DNA of 64,000 nucleotides from Acetatifactor sp. (GCA_029055435.1 JAIDDH010000093.1:1-64000), one strand, 5' to 3'; numbered from the stretch's first letter, positions 1-8,677 are shown. Program-made: numbers and translations. Notes: generated from the letters alone by a model not told the origin.

Positions 1-73
1 GTTGGTGTAGCACAGTGGATAGTGCAGCCGCCTCCTAAGCGGAAGATCGGGTGTTCGAGTCACCTCACCAACG
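1..73 (+). tRNA. tRNA-Arg (anticodon CCT)
   Basis: A full cloverleaf can be folded. The acceptor arm pairs GTTGGTG (1-7) with CACCAAC (66-72). The D stem is GCAC/GTGC. The anticodon loop CTCCTAA (32-38) gives anticodon CCT, which reads AGG (Arg). The T arm is GGGTG-TTCGAGT-CACCT. The top pair of the anticodon stem (G27-A43) is a mismatch. CCA is not encoded. The window starts exactly at the 5' end, so its promoter is not visible. Confidence 0.95.
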
Positions 74-78
74 CTGAG

Positions 79-110
79 ATGCCGTAACTTCTAAAAGTTA
101 CGGCATTTTA
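79..110. terminator. bidirectional intrinsic terminator between tRNA-Arg and lrgB
   Basis: A perfect 12-bp hairpin (79-90 with 95-106, loop CTAA) is followed by TTTTA on the plus strand and has A-rich sequence on the other side. It ends the tRNA transcript and the convergent lrgAB transcript. The lrgB stop codon (98-100) lies inside the hairpin arm. Confidence 0.85.
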
Positions 111-796
111 AATTGCGCAAATATGGAAGCGCCTGCCACAGTGAGTATACCTGCCACAACAATAGAAAGGCTGCTCATTGCACCTTCCGTTTCGCCCAGC
201 TCGATTGCCTTTGCGGTTCCGATGGCGTGAGAGGCAGTGCCGAGAGCAATGCCTTTTGCAATCGGTTCTGTAATGCGGAATACTTTGAATAAAATATCTG
301 CAATGACATTTCCCAGGATGCCCGTGACGATGATTACGGCAGCCGTAATCGATACATAACCTCCTAATTCTTCGGATATCTCGATTCCGATCGCCGTTGT
401 GACAGACTTTGGAAGCAGTGTCACATATTCTGCATGGTTTAAGCCAAACAGCAGAGCCATGGCAAGGATACTGCATAAGCTTGTCAGTACGCCGGATAGG
501 ATTCCGGCCAGTATGATTTTCACATTCTTTTTTAACAGCTCCATCTGCTCATATAAGGGAATGGCCAGACATATCGTTGCCGGAGTCAGCAGATAGCTGA
601 TGTACTTTGCCCCTTCATAATAGGTTGCGTAATCGATATGGAGGCCAAGCAGTATGAGAATGGTAAGCACTATGGCTATCAGCAGCGGATTGAGTAGAGA
701 ATACTTGAACCGTTTTTTTAAAGCAGTGCCGATTCCATAGGAAAATAAGCTGACTATAACACCAAAGAATACGGAATTTTCAATAAATCCTTGCAT
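98..796 (-). CDS. lrgB: LrgB family antiholin-like membrane protein
   Basis: A 232-aa hydrophobic protein with about seven predicted membrane segments and the LrgB/CidB signature in its second half (KSVTTAIGIEISEELGG, then a GTASHAIGTAKA stretch). LrgB partners LrgA in a membrane system linked to control of murein hydrolase activity and, in several bacteria, pyruvate uptake. It lies 5 bp downstream of lrgA on the minus strand and is surely co-transcribed with it. AAAGGGTGA precedes the ATG. Length is normal for the family. Family assignment is firm; the substrate in this organism is unknown. Confidence 0.93.
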   Translation of the reverse strand: MQGFIENSVFFGVIVSLFSYGIGTALKKRFKYSLLNPLLIAIVLTILILLGLHIDYATYYEGAKYISYLLTPATICLAIPLYEQMELLKKNVKIILAGILSGVLTSLCSILAMALLFGLNHAEYVTLLPKSVTTAIGIEISEELGGYVSITAAVIIVTGILGNVIADILFKVFRITEPIAKGIALGTASHAIGTAKAIELGETEGAMSSLSIVVAGILTVAGASIFAQFKMP

Positions 797-801
797 TTAA
801 A

Positions 802-1185
802 TCACCCTTTCTCAGTCTGAGTCTCTTTTTTCCTGTCTTTGCGATGCCAATGCAGCAGACTTTGTATGATTCTGCCCGACACTGCCATGACAATACAGGT
901 AGACAGAGCTGTTATAATCAGATACGGCGCAAATACAGCTTTCAGTGTACTCCAGGAATCCAGCAGCCCTACCGCGGCGGGAATGAACATAACAGGCATG
1001 ATTTCCACTAAAAACTTTCCGGTTTCTTCTATAGCACTTAAGGGAATCCATTTTTTCTCCAATCCAACAAACAGGATAACGATTCCATAAATGCTTGCGG
1101 GAATCGGCAGAGGGATCAGCATATGCAGCAGCTCACCTACAAACGACAATAATAAAATAATTCCAAATTGTTTCAGATATTTCAT
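802..1185 (-). CDS. lrgA: CidA/LrgA family holin-like membrane protein
   Basis: A 127-aa protein with four membrane segments. It has the CidA/LrgA pattern: an early segment ending PLPIPASIYGI, then LVEIMPVMFIPAAVGLL, and a charged C-terminal tail rich in Lys and Glu. It is first in the lrgAB operon. The ATG is preceded by GGGTGAAG, a modest ribosome site. LrgA proteins are holin-like and act with LrgB. No LytS/LytR-type regulator is adjacent within the window. Confidence 0.92.
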   Translation of the reverse strand: MKYLKQFGIILLLSFVGELLHMLIPLPIPASIYGIVILFVGLEKKWIPLSAIEETGKFLVEIMPVMFIPAAVGLLDSWSTLKAVFAPYLIITALSTCIVMAVSGRIIQSLLHWHRKDRKKETQTEKG

Positions 1186-1239
1186 TTTTCTTCACCCATT
1201 TTAGTATTACCAATATTAAAATGGAGTAAGCTGCATTTC

Positions 1240-1268
1240 TTGATAAATCCAAGGGGGTGTGTTAAGAT
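1240..1268 (+). promoter_or_regulatory. sigma-A-like promoter for the PRTase/ATP-grasp operon
   Basis: TTGATA (1240-1245) and TAAGAT (1263-1268) are separated by exactly 17 bp. The site lies 62 bp upstream of the preferred ATG at 1331, in the divergent gap after lrgA. No experimental support. Confidence 0.5.
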
Positions 1269-1330
1269 GAGACAGTGTAAATTTGATTTCAGAATTACGG
1301 GAAGAGACAGCCTCAAAGGAGTATGGACAT

Positions 1331-2440
1331 ATGTATACGGAAAGCGATTTAGTCAGAATTGCGAAGCGGGAAAACAATAAAAAGAGAAATTATCTGGTGG
1401 TGGATCCCCTTCAGGGAAAGCATATTCCGGTTTCGCCCGGAAAAGCGCTGCAGGTATTTTCCGAGCTCGCAAAACTTCTGGAGATATATAAGGATGAAAG
1501 ACTTTTGGTTGTGGGCTTTGCAGAGACTGCGACAGCTATAGGGGCTCAGATTGCCAGGGATCTTGGCGCGGGTTACATCCAGACCACAAGGGAGAAAATT
1601 CCCGATGTAGAATATCTCTTTTTCTCGGAGGAGCACAGCCATGCCACAGAGCAGAAGCTGGTGAAGGATGATCTGGACGGGATAATGGACAAGATTGACA
1701 GGATTATCTTTGCGGAGGATGAAGTCACCACTGGAAAGACCATTTTGAACCTTATCACTGTTTTGGAACAACATTATGGCAGAAAGACAAAATTCTCAGT
1801 GGCGTCTTTATTAAACGGGATGTCTGAGGAGGCCATGGAGGCATTTGCCTGCAGAGGGATAGGGCTTCATTATCTGGTAAAAATCAGGCATGACAACTAT
1901 CCGCAGGCAGCTGACAGGGTTGTAGAGGATGGGATTTATCATGAGCAGGATGTAATCGGGACAGAGGATACAGAGTTTTTTGATGTGGCGGGACGCATGG
2001 ATACCCGTAGGTTTACAGATATGGCATGTTATGAGGATGCCTGCCACATGCTTTTTGACGAGATAAAAGGGCACATTCCTCTGGAAGAATATAAGAAGAT
2101 TTTGGTGTTGGGTACAGAAGAATTTATGTTTCCCGGATTATATGTGGGAAAATGCCTGGAGGAGAGCGGGTATTTTGTGAGATTCCACGCCACGACCCGA
2201 AGTCCCATCGCTGTCAGCAGCAGTGAGGAATACCCTCTGCATGAGAGGTATGCTCTGTCCAGCTTATATGAAGAAGGCCGAAAGATATTTGTTTATGACA
2301 TCGGCGCATATGACGCTGTGATTGTGATGACAGATGCACAGAAAAACGGGCAGAACGGGCTCATGGGGAAATTGTCCCTGCTGAATGCAATCAGGAAGAA
2401 GAATACTAATGTTTATCTTGTGAGGTGGTGCGGAAAATGA
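1331..2440 (+). CDS. Ter-module phosphoribosyltransferase with TRSP domain (PRTase_2-TRSP)
   Basis: A 369-aa protein from ATG 1331, which has AAAGGAG nine bases upstream; an in-frame TTG at 1283 lacks such a site. The first half carries a PRPP-loop motif, IIFAEDEVTTGKT, typical of phosphoribosyltransferases. The second half matches the TRSP domain that follows PRTase_2 in Ter gene neighbourhoods. In published comparative work such enzymes belong to a predicted pathway making a nucleoside-like metabolite; substrate and product are not established. It overlaps the next gene by 4 nt (ATGA), so the two are translationally coupled and probably sequential enzymes. Confidence 0.85.
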   Translation: MYTESDLVRIAKRENNKKRNYLVVDPLQGKHIPVSPGKALQVFSELAKLLEIYKDERLLVVGFAETATAIGAQIARDLGAGYIQTTREKIPDVEYLFFSEEHSHATEQKLVKDDLDGIMDKIDRIIFAEDEVTTGKTILNLITVLEQHYGRKTKFSVASLLNGMSEEAMEAFACRGIGLHYLVKIRHDNYPQAADRVVEDGIYHEQDVIGTEDTEFFDVAGRMDTRRFTDMACYEDACHMLFDEIKGHIPLEEYKKILVLGTEEFMFPGLYVGKCLEESGYFVRFHATTRSPIAVSSSEEYPLHERYALSSLYEEGRKIFVYDIGAYDAVIVMTDAQKNGQNGLMGKLSLLNAIRKKNTNVYLVRWCGK

Positions 2441-3513
2441 GGAGTTCTTATCTGGCGGAGGATGTGGTATTGCTGTTGAAGGATATCACAGGTCTGGTAC
2501 AGCCCCAGTCCACGGAGGAGCGGGAGAAGCTGATACAGTCGGGCAGACACTACAGTGAAATGCTGCCTATTGAATATGTTCCCACGGAAAAGTATATGGC
2601 TGTGTACCGGGAGTCTTTGGATAGATATGCAAAACAGGTGGCAGATGCGGTAGGTGTGCTCGCTGACAAAATTATAGCGGCGCGGGGAAGAGATGTAGTA
2701 CTGGTATCTCTGGCCAGGGCGGGGACTCCTATAGGTATCCTTATCAAGCGGTATATCAAATTGAAATACGAGGCAGATGTGCCGCATTACTCCATCTCTA
2801 TCATTAGAGGACGGGGGATTGACGATAATGCCATGAAATATCTGCTGGACAAATATAGACCGGAGCAGCTCCTCTTTGTGGACGGATGGATTGGAAAAGG
2901 TGCTATATTGGGTGAGCTAGAAAAAGATATCAAAGCCTATCCTCGGGTGAGCCCTGAGATTGCTGTCGTGGCTGACCCGGCAGGTGTGACAGAGCTCTGC
3001 GGAACTCATGAGGATATTTTGATACCCAGCTCCTGTCTAAATAGCACGATATCTGGGCTGGTCAGCAGGACTTTTTTGAGAGATGATATTATTGGGGAAA
3101 AAGATTTTCACGGTGCGGTGTACTATGGAGAGCTGGAGGACTCTGATCTCTCCTATGAATTTATAGAGACAATTGAAAAGAATTTTGTACTGGAACAGGC
3201 TTCTGTCGATCCGGAAGGACAGGAAACTGATGCAACCGGCGGGTCGGCGGAGAAGGGAATCGATGAGGTCAGGAAGATTGCCGCATTTTTTGGAATAGAA
3301 GATATCAATTTTGTCAAGCCTGGAATCGGGGAGACTACACGGGTTTTGCTCCGGCGCGTTCCCTGGAAAATTTTGATAGATGAGAGATATCAGGGAGACC
3401 CGGAACTGGGTCATGTGGTCAGGCTGGCGGAAGAAAAACATGTCCCTGTTGAGTATTATCCGCTGGCACATTACAAATGCTGTGGAATAATCAAAAAAGT
3501 GGCTGACGTATAA
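2437..3513 (+). CDS. StiP-family protein (PRTase-like) with C-terminal PELOTA domain
   Basis: A 358-aa protein. ATG 2437 overlaps the previous stop and has TGAGGTGG upstream. Residues about 1-240 match the family named cysteine protease StiP, analysed as a phosphoribosyltransferase-like enzyme in Ter operons (LVSLARAGTPIGILIKR; YSISIIRGRGIDDNAM; LLFVDGWIGKGAI). After a low-complexity linker, residues about 275-358 resemble PELOTA_1, a predicted RNA-binding fold. Protease and PRTase names compete in databases; the GWIGKG loop and the neighbours favour an enzyme of the metabolite pathway. The fusion suggests a nucleotide or RNA-linked substrate. Confidence 0.82.
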   Translation: MRSSYLAEDVVLLLKDITGLVQPQSTEEREKLIQSGRHYSEMLPIEYVPTEKYMAVYRESLDRYAKQVADAVGVLADKIIAARGRDVVLVSLARAGTPIGILIKRYIKLKYEADVPHYSISIIRGRGIDDNAMKYLLDKYRPEQLLFVDGWIGKGAILGELEKDIKAYPRVSPEIAVVADPAGVTELCGTHEDILIPSSCLNSTISGLVSRTFLRDDIIGEKDFHGAVYYGELEDSDLSYEFIETIEKNFVLEQASVDPEGQETDATGGSAEKGIDEVRKIAAFFGIEDINFVKPGIGETTRVLLRRVPWKILIDERYQGDPELGHVVRLAEEKHVPVEYYPLAHYKCCGIIKKVADV

Positions 3514-3534
3514 CAAATTATTTAGGAGATATAC

Positions 3535-4539
3535 ATGATTCGGGTATGGTTTAATCATTGGTTTAGCACTTCTTACAGGTTAATTGAACTGATGAAGGAA
3601 AACGAAGGAGAGCAAGTCTGGGTGGTGGGGACCAACAAGCAGTACAATTCCGTGATACGGAATGTATGTGACGAATGGTATGATGAACCTGTCACAGATG
3701 GCGACGCGTATGTGGAAGATTGTGTCAGGTTTTGTCAGGAGCACAAAATCGACGTATTTGTTCCCAGAAGGAAGATGCTGGAGATCAGCAGAAATATGGA
3801 CAGATTCCACGAAATTGGCGTTAAAGTGATGGCGGAGGATTACTCGAGATTCAAGCTTTTGGCAGATAAAGCCCGCACTTACGAATTGTTTCAGGCACAG
3901 GAGGATCTTGCAATCCCTGAATATCGCATAGTAAACACAGCGGAAGAATTTGAACATGCTTATTTGGAGCTGAAGTCAAAATACAGCCAGATATGTGCGA
4001 AATTTGTTTTCGACGAAGGAGGTTTGAGTTTCCGTAAAATCTCTGAAGAGACAGATCCCTCTCATCTGTTGAAGATGTATGTGGAGAATTCTGTTCCCGT
4101 TAATCTATATCTGGAATGGCTCAGGGCGACAGAGCCCTTTGACTCTCTGATGGTGATGCCTTATCTGTCAGGGAAGGAAATCAGCGTGGACTGCCTGAGT
4201 ACTCCATCGGGACTGATTGCGATTCCAAGGTATAAAGATGCCGTAAGGCATGAAGAAATTATTTACGATGACCGGATCTTGGCTATGGTAAATTGCATCA
4301 TGGAGACAACCGGTCTGGAATTCCCATGTAATATCCAGTTCAAGCTGGAAGAGGAGGAGCCCTACCTGCTGGAAATTAACACGAGAATGTCAGGAGGACT
4401 TCAGATGAGTTGTTTGGCCACAGGGGTCAATATTCCCAATATCGCTCTCAACAAACTGTTGGGGAAGGATATTCCCTGGAGTTTCGAGAGAGAGAACAGG
4501 ATTGTCTCGTATGTTGAGCTGCCGCAGATTATCATGTAA
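3535..4539 (+). CDS. Ter-type ATP-grasp ligase
   Basis: A 334-aa ATP-grasp protein with AGGAG 6 bases before the ATG. An N-terminal Rossmann-like half (IRVWFNHWFSTSYRLIELM; DVFVPRRKMLEISRN) precedes the ATP-grasp core, with AKFVFDEGGLSFR, the MPYLSGKEISVDC segment and the metal-binding LLEINTRMSGGLQMS. ATP-grasp enzymes join a carboxylate to an amine or thiol through an acyl phosphate. It matches the ATP-grasp family specific to Ter neighbourhoods. It is third in the plus-strand operon, and its 3' end overlaps the convergent lyase gene by 8 bp. Confidence 0.87.
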   Translation: MIRVWFNHWFSTSYRLIELMKENEGEQVWVVGTNKQYNSVIRNVCDEWYDEPVTDGDAYVEDCVRFCQEHKIDVFVPRRKMLEISRNMDRFHEIGVKVMAEDYSRFKLLADKARTYELFQAQEDLAIPEYRIVNTAEEFEHAYLELKSKYSQICAKFVFDEGGLSFRKISEETDPSHLLKMYVENSVPVNLYLEWLRATEPFDSLMVMPYLSGKEISVDCLSTPSGLIAIPRYKDAVRHEEIIYDDRILAMVNCIMETTGLEFPCNIQFKLEEEEPYLLEINTRMSGGLQMSCLATGVNIPNIALNKLLGKDIPWSFERENRIVSYVELPQIIM

Positions 4540-5506
4540 ATTCGGAATCGCAGACACCATAGACTTCTGCCAGATACAGGATTCGCTTTGCCCAGTTCAG
4601 GTGAGTCTTATATTCGTTCATGCGCTCGCCGTCCCGGCTTCCAGAGACCAGAGAACCGGAAGATTTGTCCCATTCCATAATGCTTTTCGCATCATTGTAA
4701 TCAGAAATTGAGACCTGATAGCAGGCGTTTACCACTTCAATCTGCTTGGGATGTATCACTGTTTTGCCTGTAAAACCGCATAGTTTGTCGTCCTGTATCT
4801 CGGCGATTAGGCCGGTTTTCCAATCCTTACCTCCATAGTATTCCCACACGGGGGCGGAGATTACATAGTCCGTCCCATAGACAGTTACAATGTCCGTAAA
4901 CAGGGAGGAGACGGGTTTAATATTGTGGATGGACTCATCCGGATGCCGCCGGAATCCAAATATATGGCACAGGTCATTGCCGCCCACACGGATATTCAGG
5001 ACAAGCTCCTCGATCTGACTGAGAGAGTCTTTCAGGGAGTACAGTACTTCGTACCGGGTGCGCAGATCTATCATATCAGAGCTCTCATAAATCGGCATGA
5101 TATAGACTTTTTTGTCGGATGTCTCGTTGATTTCTATGATTTTACGAATGTATTCCCCGGCGCTTTGAGGAGAAAATTTTGGTATGATAAAGCCGGTTAC
5201 CACGCCGGCACATTCCTTCAGCGACGACATGAGAGAGGTAATCTGTTCAGGATTCCTCACTCGGATAAATATCTTGGGAAGAAAGAAGTCTTTGTCCTGA
5301 TGTGCCGTATAAATATCCCGCAGGGACTGCAGTAGATTCTGCTCGGCCTCCGCCACGAAGTTATCGTTTATTGTGTCTTCCAGGCAGAGAGCCAGAGAAA
5401 AATGATTGCCGAATTTTTCCTGAATGATGGACCGGGCGATAGTTGATTTGTTGGCCGGACAATAGAGCAGAGGGCCGACACTATAATATATGTTTTGGTT
5501 TTTCAA
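4532..5506 (-). CDS. HpcH/HpaI-like TIM-barrel C-C bond lyase of the Ter module
   Basis: A 324-aa protein starting at TTG (5504-5506) with AGGAAGGA upstream. The N-terminus (YYSVGPLLYCPANKSTIA), the LCLEDTI motif and the later GNDLCHIFGFRR and CGFTGKTVIHPKQIEV segments match the citrate-lyase beta / HpcH-HpaI superfamily. The acidic residue after LCLED and the IHPKQ loop are the usual metal and substrate region. It is the second gene of the minus-strand operon, 20 bp after the HAD gene. In Ter systems this lyase is thought to act with the ATP-grasp and PRTase enzymes; its substrate is unknown. Confidence 0.85.
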   Translation of the reverse strand: MKNQNIYYSVGPLLYCPANKSTIARSIIQEKFGNHFSLALCLEDTINDNFVAEAEQNLLQSLRDIYTAHQDKDFFLPKIFIRVRNPEQITSLMSSLKECAGVVTGFIIPKFSPQSAGEYIRKIIEINETSDKKVYIMPIYESSDMIDLRTRYEVLYSLKDSLSQIEELVLNIRVGGNDLCHIFGFRRHPDESIHNIKPVSSLFTDIVTVYGTDYVISAPVWEYYGGKDWKTGLIAEIQDDKLCGFTGKTVIHPKQIEVVNACYQVSISDYNDAKSIMEWDKSSGSLVSGSRDGERMNEYKTHLNWAKRILYLAEVYGVCDSEFT

Positions 5507-5526
5507 GTTTATTGTCCTTCCTGATT

Positions 5527-6285
5527 CTAATATTTCATTCCTTCTAATATTTTTTCTGACAGTTCATCGGAGAAGATTCCGCTCCCGGACATTTCTTCAA
5601 GCGGGAAGTCTATGGAATATTCCTGTCGGAAGCCGTGGGGAGCTATCCCTATGTCTGCTGCGCGGAGCATGGAGATGTCAAATTCACTGTCTCCTGCGGC
5701 GATGACTTTATCGGCTTTGATGTATTCCCGAAATCTTTCTACAGCTTTTCCTTTGCTGAGTTTTCTGGGGACGACGTACACCTTCTCTTTATTGTGAAAG
5801 ACATCCGTCATATTGGTGTCTAAAGTTTCTCTCAATTCTTCAACGACAGTTTCCGGTTCATCGCATTTCGTAAACAGAAATAATTCTTCAATAAATCGCA
5901 GTTCAAATTTTCTTCTGACGTCTTTTTCAAGAAAACGCCGCGCAGTATCGAGCGCAGGCAGACTTTCCTGAATTAATTTTAACGATGTCTGATACCATAA
6001 GGGTTCTTTTTTTCCATCTGCCAGCAAAACACCGCCATTACAGACCAGAGCATGGGAGATATCTCCAATCTGCAGGTTAATTCTGTTATACTGTTCTATT
6101 GATCTTGTGGATGTAGGGACAATGAGAATTCTTTCCTTTATCTTTTTCAGATTTTCGTGTGTAGTTTTTGTGAGGAAAGATATTTCCCTGCCCTGATAGA
6201 TTTCGACGTTTATTTTGGCATTTCCGATATCATGCCTGTAGGAATAAATCAGAGTGTTGTCCAAATCAATATGTAATACGGTCAT
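5527..6285 (-). CDS. HAD-family phosphatase of the Ter module
   Basis: A 252-aa HAD hydrolase. Motif I is HIDLDNTLIYSY at the N-terminus (Asp nucleophile), motif II is the IVPTSTRS threonine/serine segment, motif III is the KGKAVERF lysine, and motif IV is VIAAGDSEFDISML. The layout resembles the Cof / sucrose-phosphatase type with a large cap between motifs II and III. It is the first gene of the minus-strand operon and has its own promoter. It likely removes a phosphate from an intermediate of the predicted nucleoside-like pathway. Confidence 0.87.
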   Translation of the reverse strand: MTVLHIDLDNTLIYSYRHDIGNAKINVEIYQGREISFLTKTTHENLKKIKERILIVPTSTRSIEQYNRINLQIGDISHALVCNGGVLLADGKKEPLWYQTSLKLIQESLPALDTARRFLEKDVRRKFELRFIEELFLFTKCDEPETVVEELRETLDTNMTDVFHNKEKVYVVPRKLSKGKAVERFREYIKADKVIAAGDSEFDISMLRAADIGIAPHGFRQEYSIDFPLEEMSGSGIFSDELSEKILEGMKY

Positions 6286-6322
6286 TTCTTATTTTCCCGG
6301 ATAATCATTTATATTATGTTTT

Positions 6323-6351
6323 ACTATATTTTACCATACCCAGCCGTGCAA
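6323..6351 (-). promoter_or_regulatory. sigma-A-like promoter for the HAD-lyase operon
   Basis: On the minus strand TTGCAC (plus GTGCAA, 6346-6351) and TATAGT (plus ACTATA, 6323-6328) are separated by 17 bp. It lies about 40 bp upstream of the HAD start codon. Confidence 0.55.
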
Positions 6352-6446
6352 TTCAGCGGTATCATTATATCATCAGAAACTATTCGTGACAAGTTTATAT
6401 TCTGTTTTACATTATATGAAAAATAATAGCGTGATTTATATTCTTA

Positions 6447-6455
6447 TGATATAAT
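6447..6455 (+). promoter_or_regulatory. extended -10 promoter that decides the protease start
   Basis: TGaTATAAT (6447-6455) is a perfect extended -10 element; no good -35 is seen. The ATG at 6456 touches the -10 box and would lie upstream of the transcript start, so translation of the downstream gene should begin at ATG 6519. Confidence 0.5.
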
Positions 6456-6518
6456 ATGTCCATATTCAGAGTAGGTAGCGGCCGGGTGGTCTATGAGAGC
6501 CATTTACTGAGGTGGAGT

Positions 6519-7961
6519 ATGGAGTATAGTTACATAGAGAAAAGGTACAATGTAATGGGACTTGCTTCCATTGAAGCTTTTGCCGGTATTAAAGGGGGAA
6601 TGAACGGGAATTGTAAGGACGTCTATTTCCTCAGAGTGACAGGTGTCAACCAGACCTTTTCAAAAGATATTGCATGTATGGATGAAACTCAGACAGGCAA
6701 GATGCTGCTGGGGCAGGGAATTTATAACCGGGTAGGGACCTTTCCCAGAAATATCGAAGCGGATAGGATTGCCTGTTATATAGCTTGTTACCGGAACTGG
6801 CTGGATACGGGCAGAGAAAGACTTTTTACCGCAAAGTTGGATGAAAAATCCAATATAGGAGAGCTGCTGAGTACATCCTGTAAAAAAGTATTGGAGGTAT
6901 ACCATACCTGCAATCAGAGTTTGAATGAGTCCATTGAGAAGAATTTCGTTGTGAAATTGTTGTATTGGCTGGATGAACTGGCATTCGGATATCTGAAAGA
7001 ATGGAATCCCAGACAGTCGATGAAATTTGTGGCACAAGGCGTCACAAAAGAGCAGGAGTATTTTTTCTGTTATTTGCTGACACTATTGGGGATAGATGTT
7101 CTACTGCTGCAGAATGAGGTGGATATTGACGAAAAAATAGAAGCCCTGCATTTGTCCAAACAGGTTACCTTAGGCGGAAAAAAGGCAATCACATTGGATG
7201 CTTATAATAGTCAGAATTATGCGGTCAGGAAAGAAAATCCTGCTGCGGTATCTCAAGAGAGCGGACAGGTCAGGGCAGAGACAGGAACCCGAACCCCCCG
7301 GGTAGTAATTCCGCCCGGCAGGCATGGATCATCAGGAAATGCCGGCGTAGGACAGAGGGAATCCGGCAGGACGACACCTCCGGCAGCACAGGAACTGGAT
7401 TTTGAAGAACTGGCATTAAGGGCCTCTTCCGTTGTGATGATATCCATACACGACGAGAAAGGCGATATCATTGGAAGCGGTTCGGGGATTATGATTGGGA
7501 GAGAAGGATATATTCTCACCAACAACCATGTGGCCAGGGGCGGCAGATTCTATTCCGTGAGAATTGAGAATGATGATAATATGTACAGGACGGAAGAGAT
7601 CATTAAATACAATTCCCTTCTGGACCTGGCGGTAATCCGCATAGACAGGACGCTGCAGCCTTTACCGATTTACAGGGGCAGCAAACCGTTGGTCAGGGGG
7701 CAGAAGGTTGTGGCTATCGGAAGTCCTCTTGGATTGTTTAACTCTGTATCTAACGGCATTATATCAGGATTTCGGAGAATGAATGATGTAGATATGATTC
7801 AGTTTACCGCACCGATTTCCCATGGAAGTTCTGGAGGAGCTGTGCTGAATATGTACGGGGAAGTGATAGGTGTCAGCACGGCGGGAATCGATGAGGGACA
7901 GAATATCAATCTGGCCGTGGGATATGAATTTATCAATACATTTATAAAAGGATTTCAATAA
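6519..7961 (+). CDS. HtrA/trypsin-like serine protease with N-terminal YceG-like unit
   Basis: A 480-aa protein from ATG 6519 (GAGG six bases upstream). The C-terminal third is a trypsin-fold protease with an intact triad: His337 (TNNHV), Asp369 (LLDLAVIRI) and Ser438 (GSSGGA). No PDZ domain follows. Residues about 145-205 (KLLYWLDELAFGY ... GIDVLLLQ) resemble the repeated unit of the YceG-like protein two genes downstream. A Pro/Gly-rich linker joins the halves. No signal peptide or membrane segment is visible, so a cytoplasmic place is likely. Its position in the Ter island suggests stress-triggered proteolysis. The substrate is unknown. Confidence 0.85.
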   Translation: MEYSYIEKRYNVMGLASIEAFAGIKGGMNGNCKDVYFLRVTGVNQTFSKDIACMDETQTGKMLLGQGIYNRVGTFPRNIEADRIACYIACYRNWLDTGRERLFTAKLDEKSNIGELLSTSCKKVLEVYHTCNQSLNESIEKNFVVKLLYWLDELAFGYLKEWNPRQSMKFVAQGVTKEQEYFFCYLLTLLGIDVLLLQNEVDIDEKIEALHLSKQVTLGGKKAITLDAYNSQNYAVRKENPAAVSQESGQVRAETGTRTPRVVIPPGRHGSSGNAGVGQRESGRTTPPAAQELDFEELALRASSVVMISIHDEKGDIIGSGSGIMIGREGYILTNNHVARGGRFYSVRIENDDNMYRTEEIIKYNSLLDLAVIRIDRTLQPLPIYRGSKPLVRGQKVVAIGSPLGLFNSVSNGIISGFRRMNDVDMIQFTAPISHGSSGGAVLNMYGEVIGVSTAGIDEGQNINLAVGYEFINTFIKGFQ

Positions 7962-7993
7962 CAATAAATAATTTACAAATGGAGAAAAGGAAA

Positions 7994-8584
7994 ATGAAAG
8001 ATACGGAAAGAAAATTTAAGGTATCATTTAACTCACCGGTAATTTTGACTTTTACAATCATATGTGCCATAACTCTTTGCCTGAACCAGATAACCAGTGG
8101 ATATACCAATATGCATTTCTTCAGCGTATATCGTTCCTCCTGGATAAATCCCATGACATATTTGAGGCTGTTCGGACATATTGTGGGACATGGCAATCTG
8201 GATCATTTCATGGCAAATATCATGCTGATTTTGGTGGTAGGTCCCATGCTGGAAGAAAAATATGGTTCTTCCAACATTCTTTTTGTGATTCTGTCAACGG
8301 CGCTGGCCACAGGAATCGTCCATATAATACTTGTTCCGCGGTATTCGCTGCTGGGGGCCAGTGGTGTGGTTTTTGCTTTTATCATGTTGTCTTCCTTTAC
8401 CTGTATCAGAGAAAAGGAAATACCGTTGACTTTTATATTGGTGGCACTGCTGTATATTGGCGAACAGGTTTATCAGGGTTTGTTTATAAAGAGCAATATT
8501 TCCAATTTGTCCCATATTTTGGGAGGTCTTATGGGCGCCGGACTTGGATATGTAATGCATAAGAATAAAATGAACAAATACTAA
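7994..8584 (+). CDS. rhomboid-family intramembrane serine protease
   Basis: A 196-aa membrane protein with six predicted helices. The catalytic pair is Ser123 in GASGVVFAF and His174 in SHILGGLMGAG; GHGNLDHFMANIMLI matches the family's HxxxHxxxN-type helix region. ATG 7994 is preferred because GGAG (7981-7984) sits nine bases upstream; an in-frame ATG at 7979 has no ribosome site. It lies 32 bp after the HtrA-like protease and is probably co-transcribed, giving the island one soluble and one intramembrane serine protease. Confidence 0.9.
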   Translation: MKDTERKFKVSFNSPVILTFTIICAITLCLNQITSGYTNMHFFSVYRSSWINPMTYLRLFGHIVGHGNLDHFMANIMLILVVGPMLEEKYGSSNILFVILSTALATGIVHIILVPRYSLLGASGVVFAFIMLSSFTCIREKEIPLTFILVALLYIGEQVYQGLFIKSNISNLSHILGGLMGAGLGYVMHKNKMNKY

Positions 8585-8677
8585 TATATGGTGTTTGATG
8601 GCGAAAATGAAATAATTTAAAAGCAGTGACTGCCGGATCAGGGCACTGGGAGGGCAGTGACGGAACTGGAATAATAA

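Noticed and set aside
1..73. tRNA-Arg as attachment site of an island ending at the recombinase
   Set aside because: No repeat of the tRNA 3' end was noticed near the recombinase or elsewhere in the window.
1267..1380. 37-codon frame with GGGGG upstream, before the PRTase gene
   Set aside because: It could be a leader peptide, but its start overlaps the likely -10 box and its end overlaps the enzyme's start region; composition gives no support.
6456..6518. Upstream start of the HtrA-like protease at ATG 6456
   Set aside because: The ATG abuts an extended -10 element and lacks a ribosome site; the 21 added residues are not protease-like.
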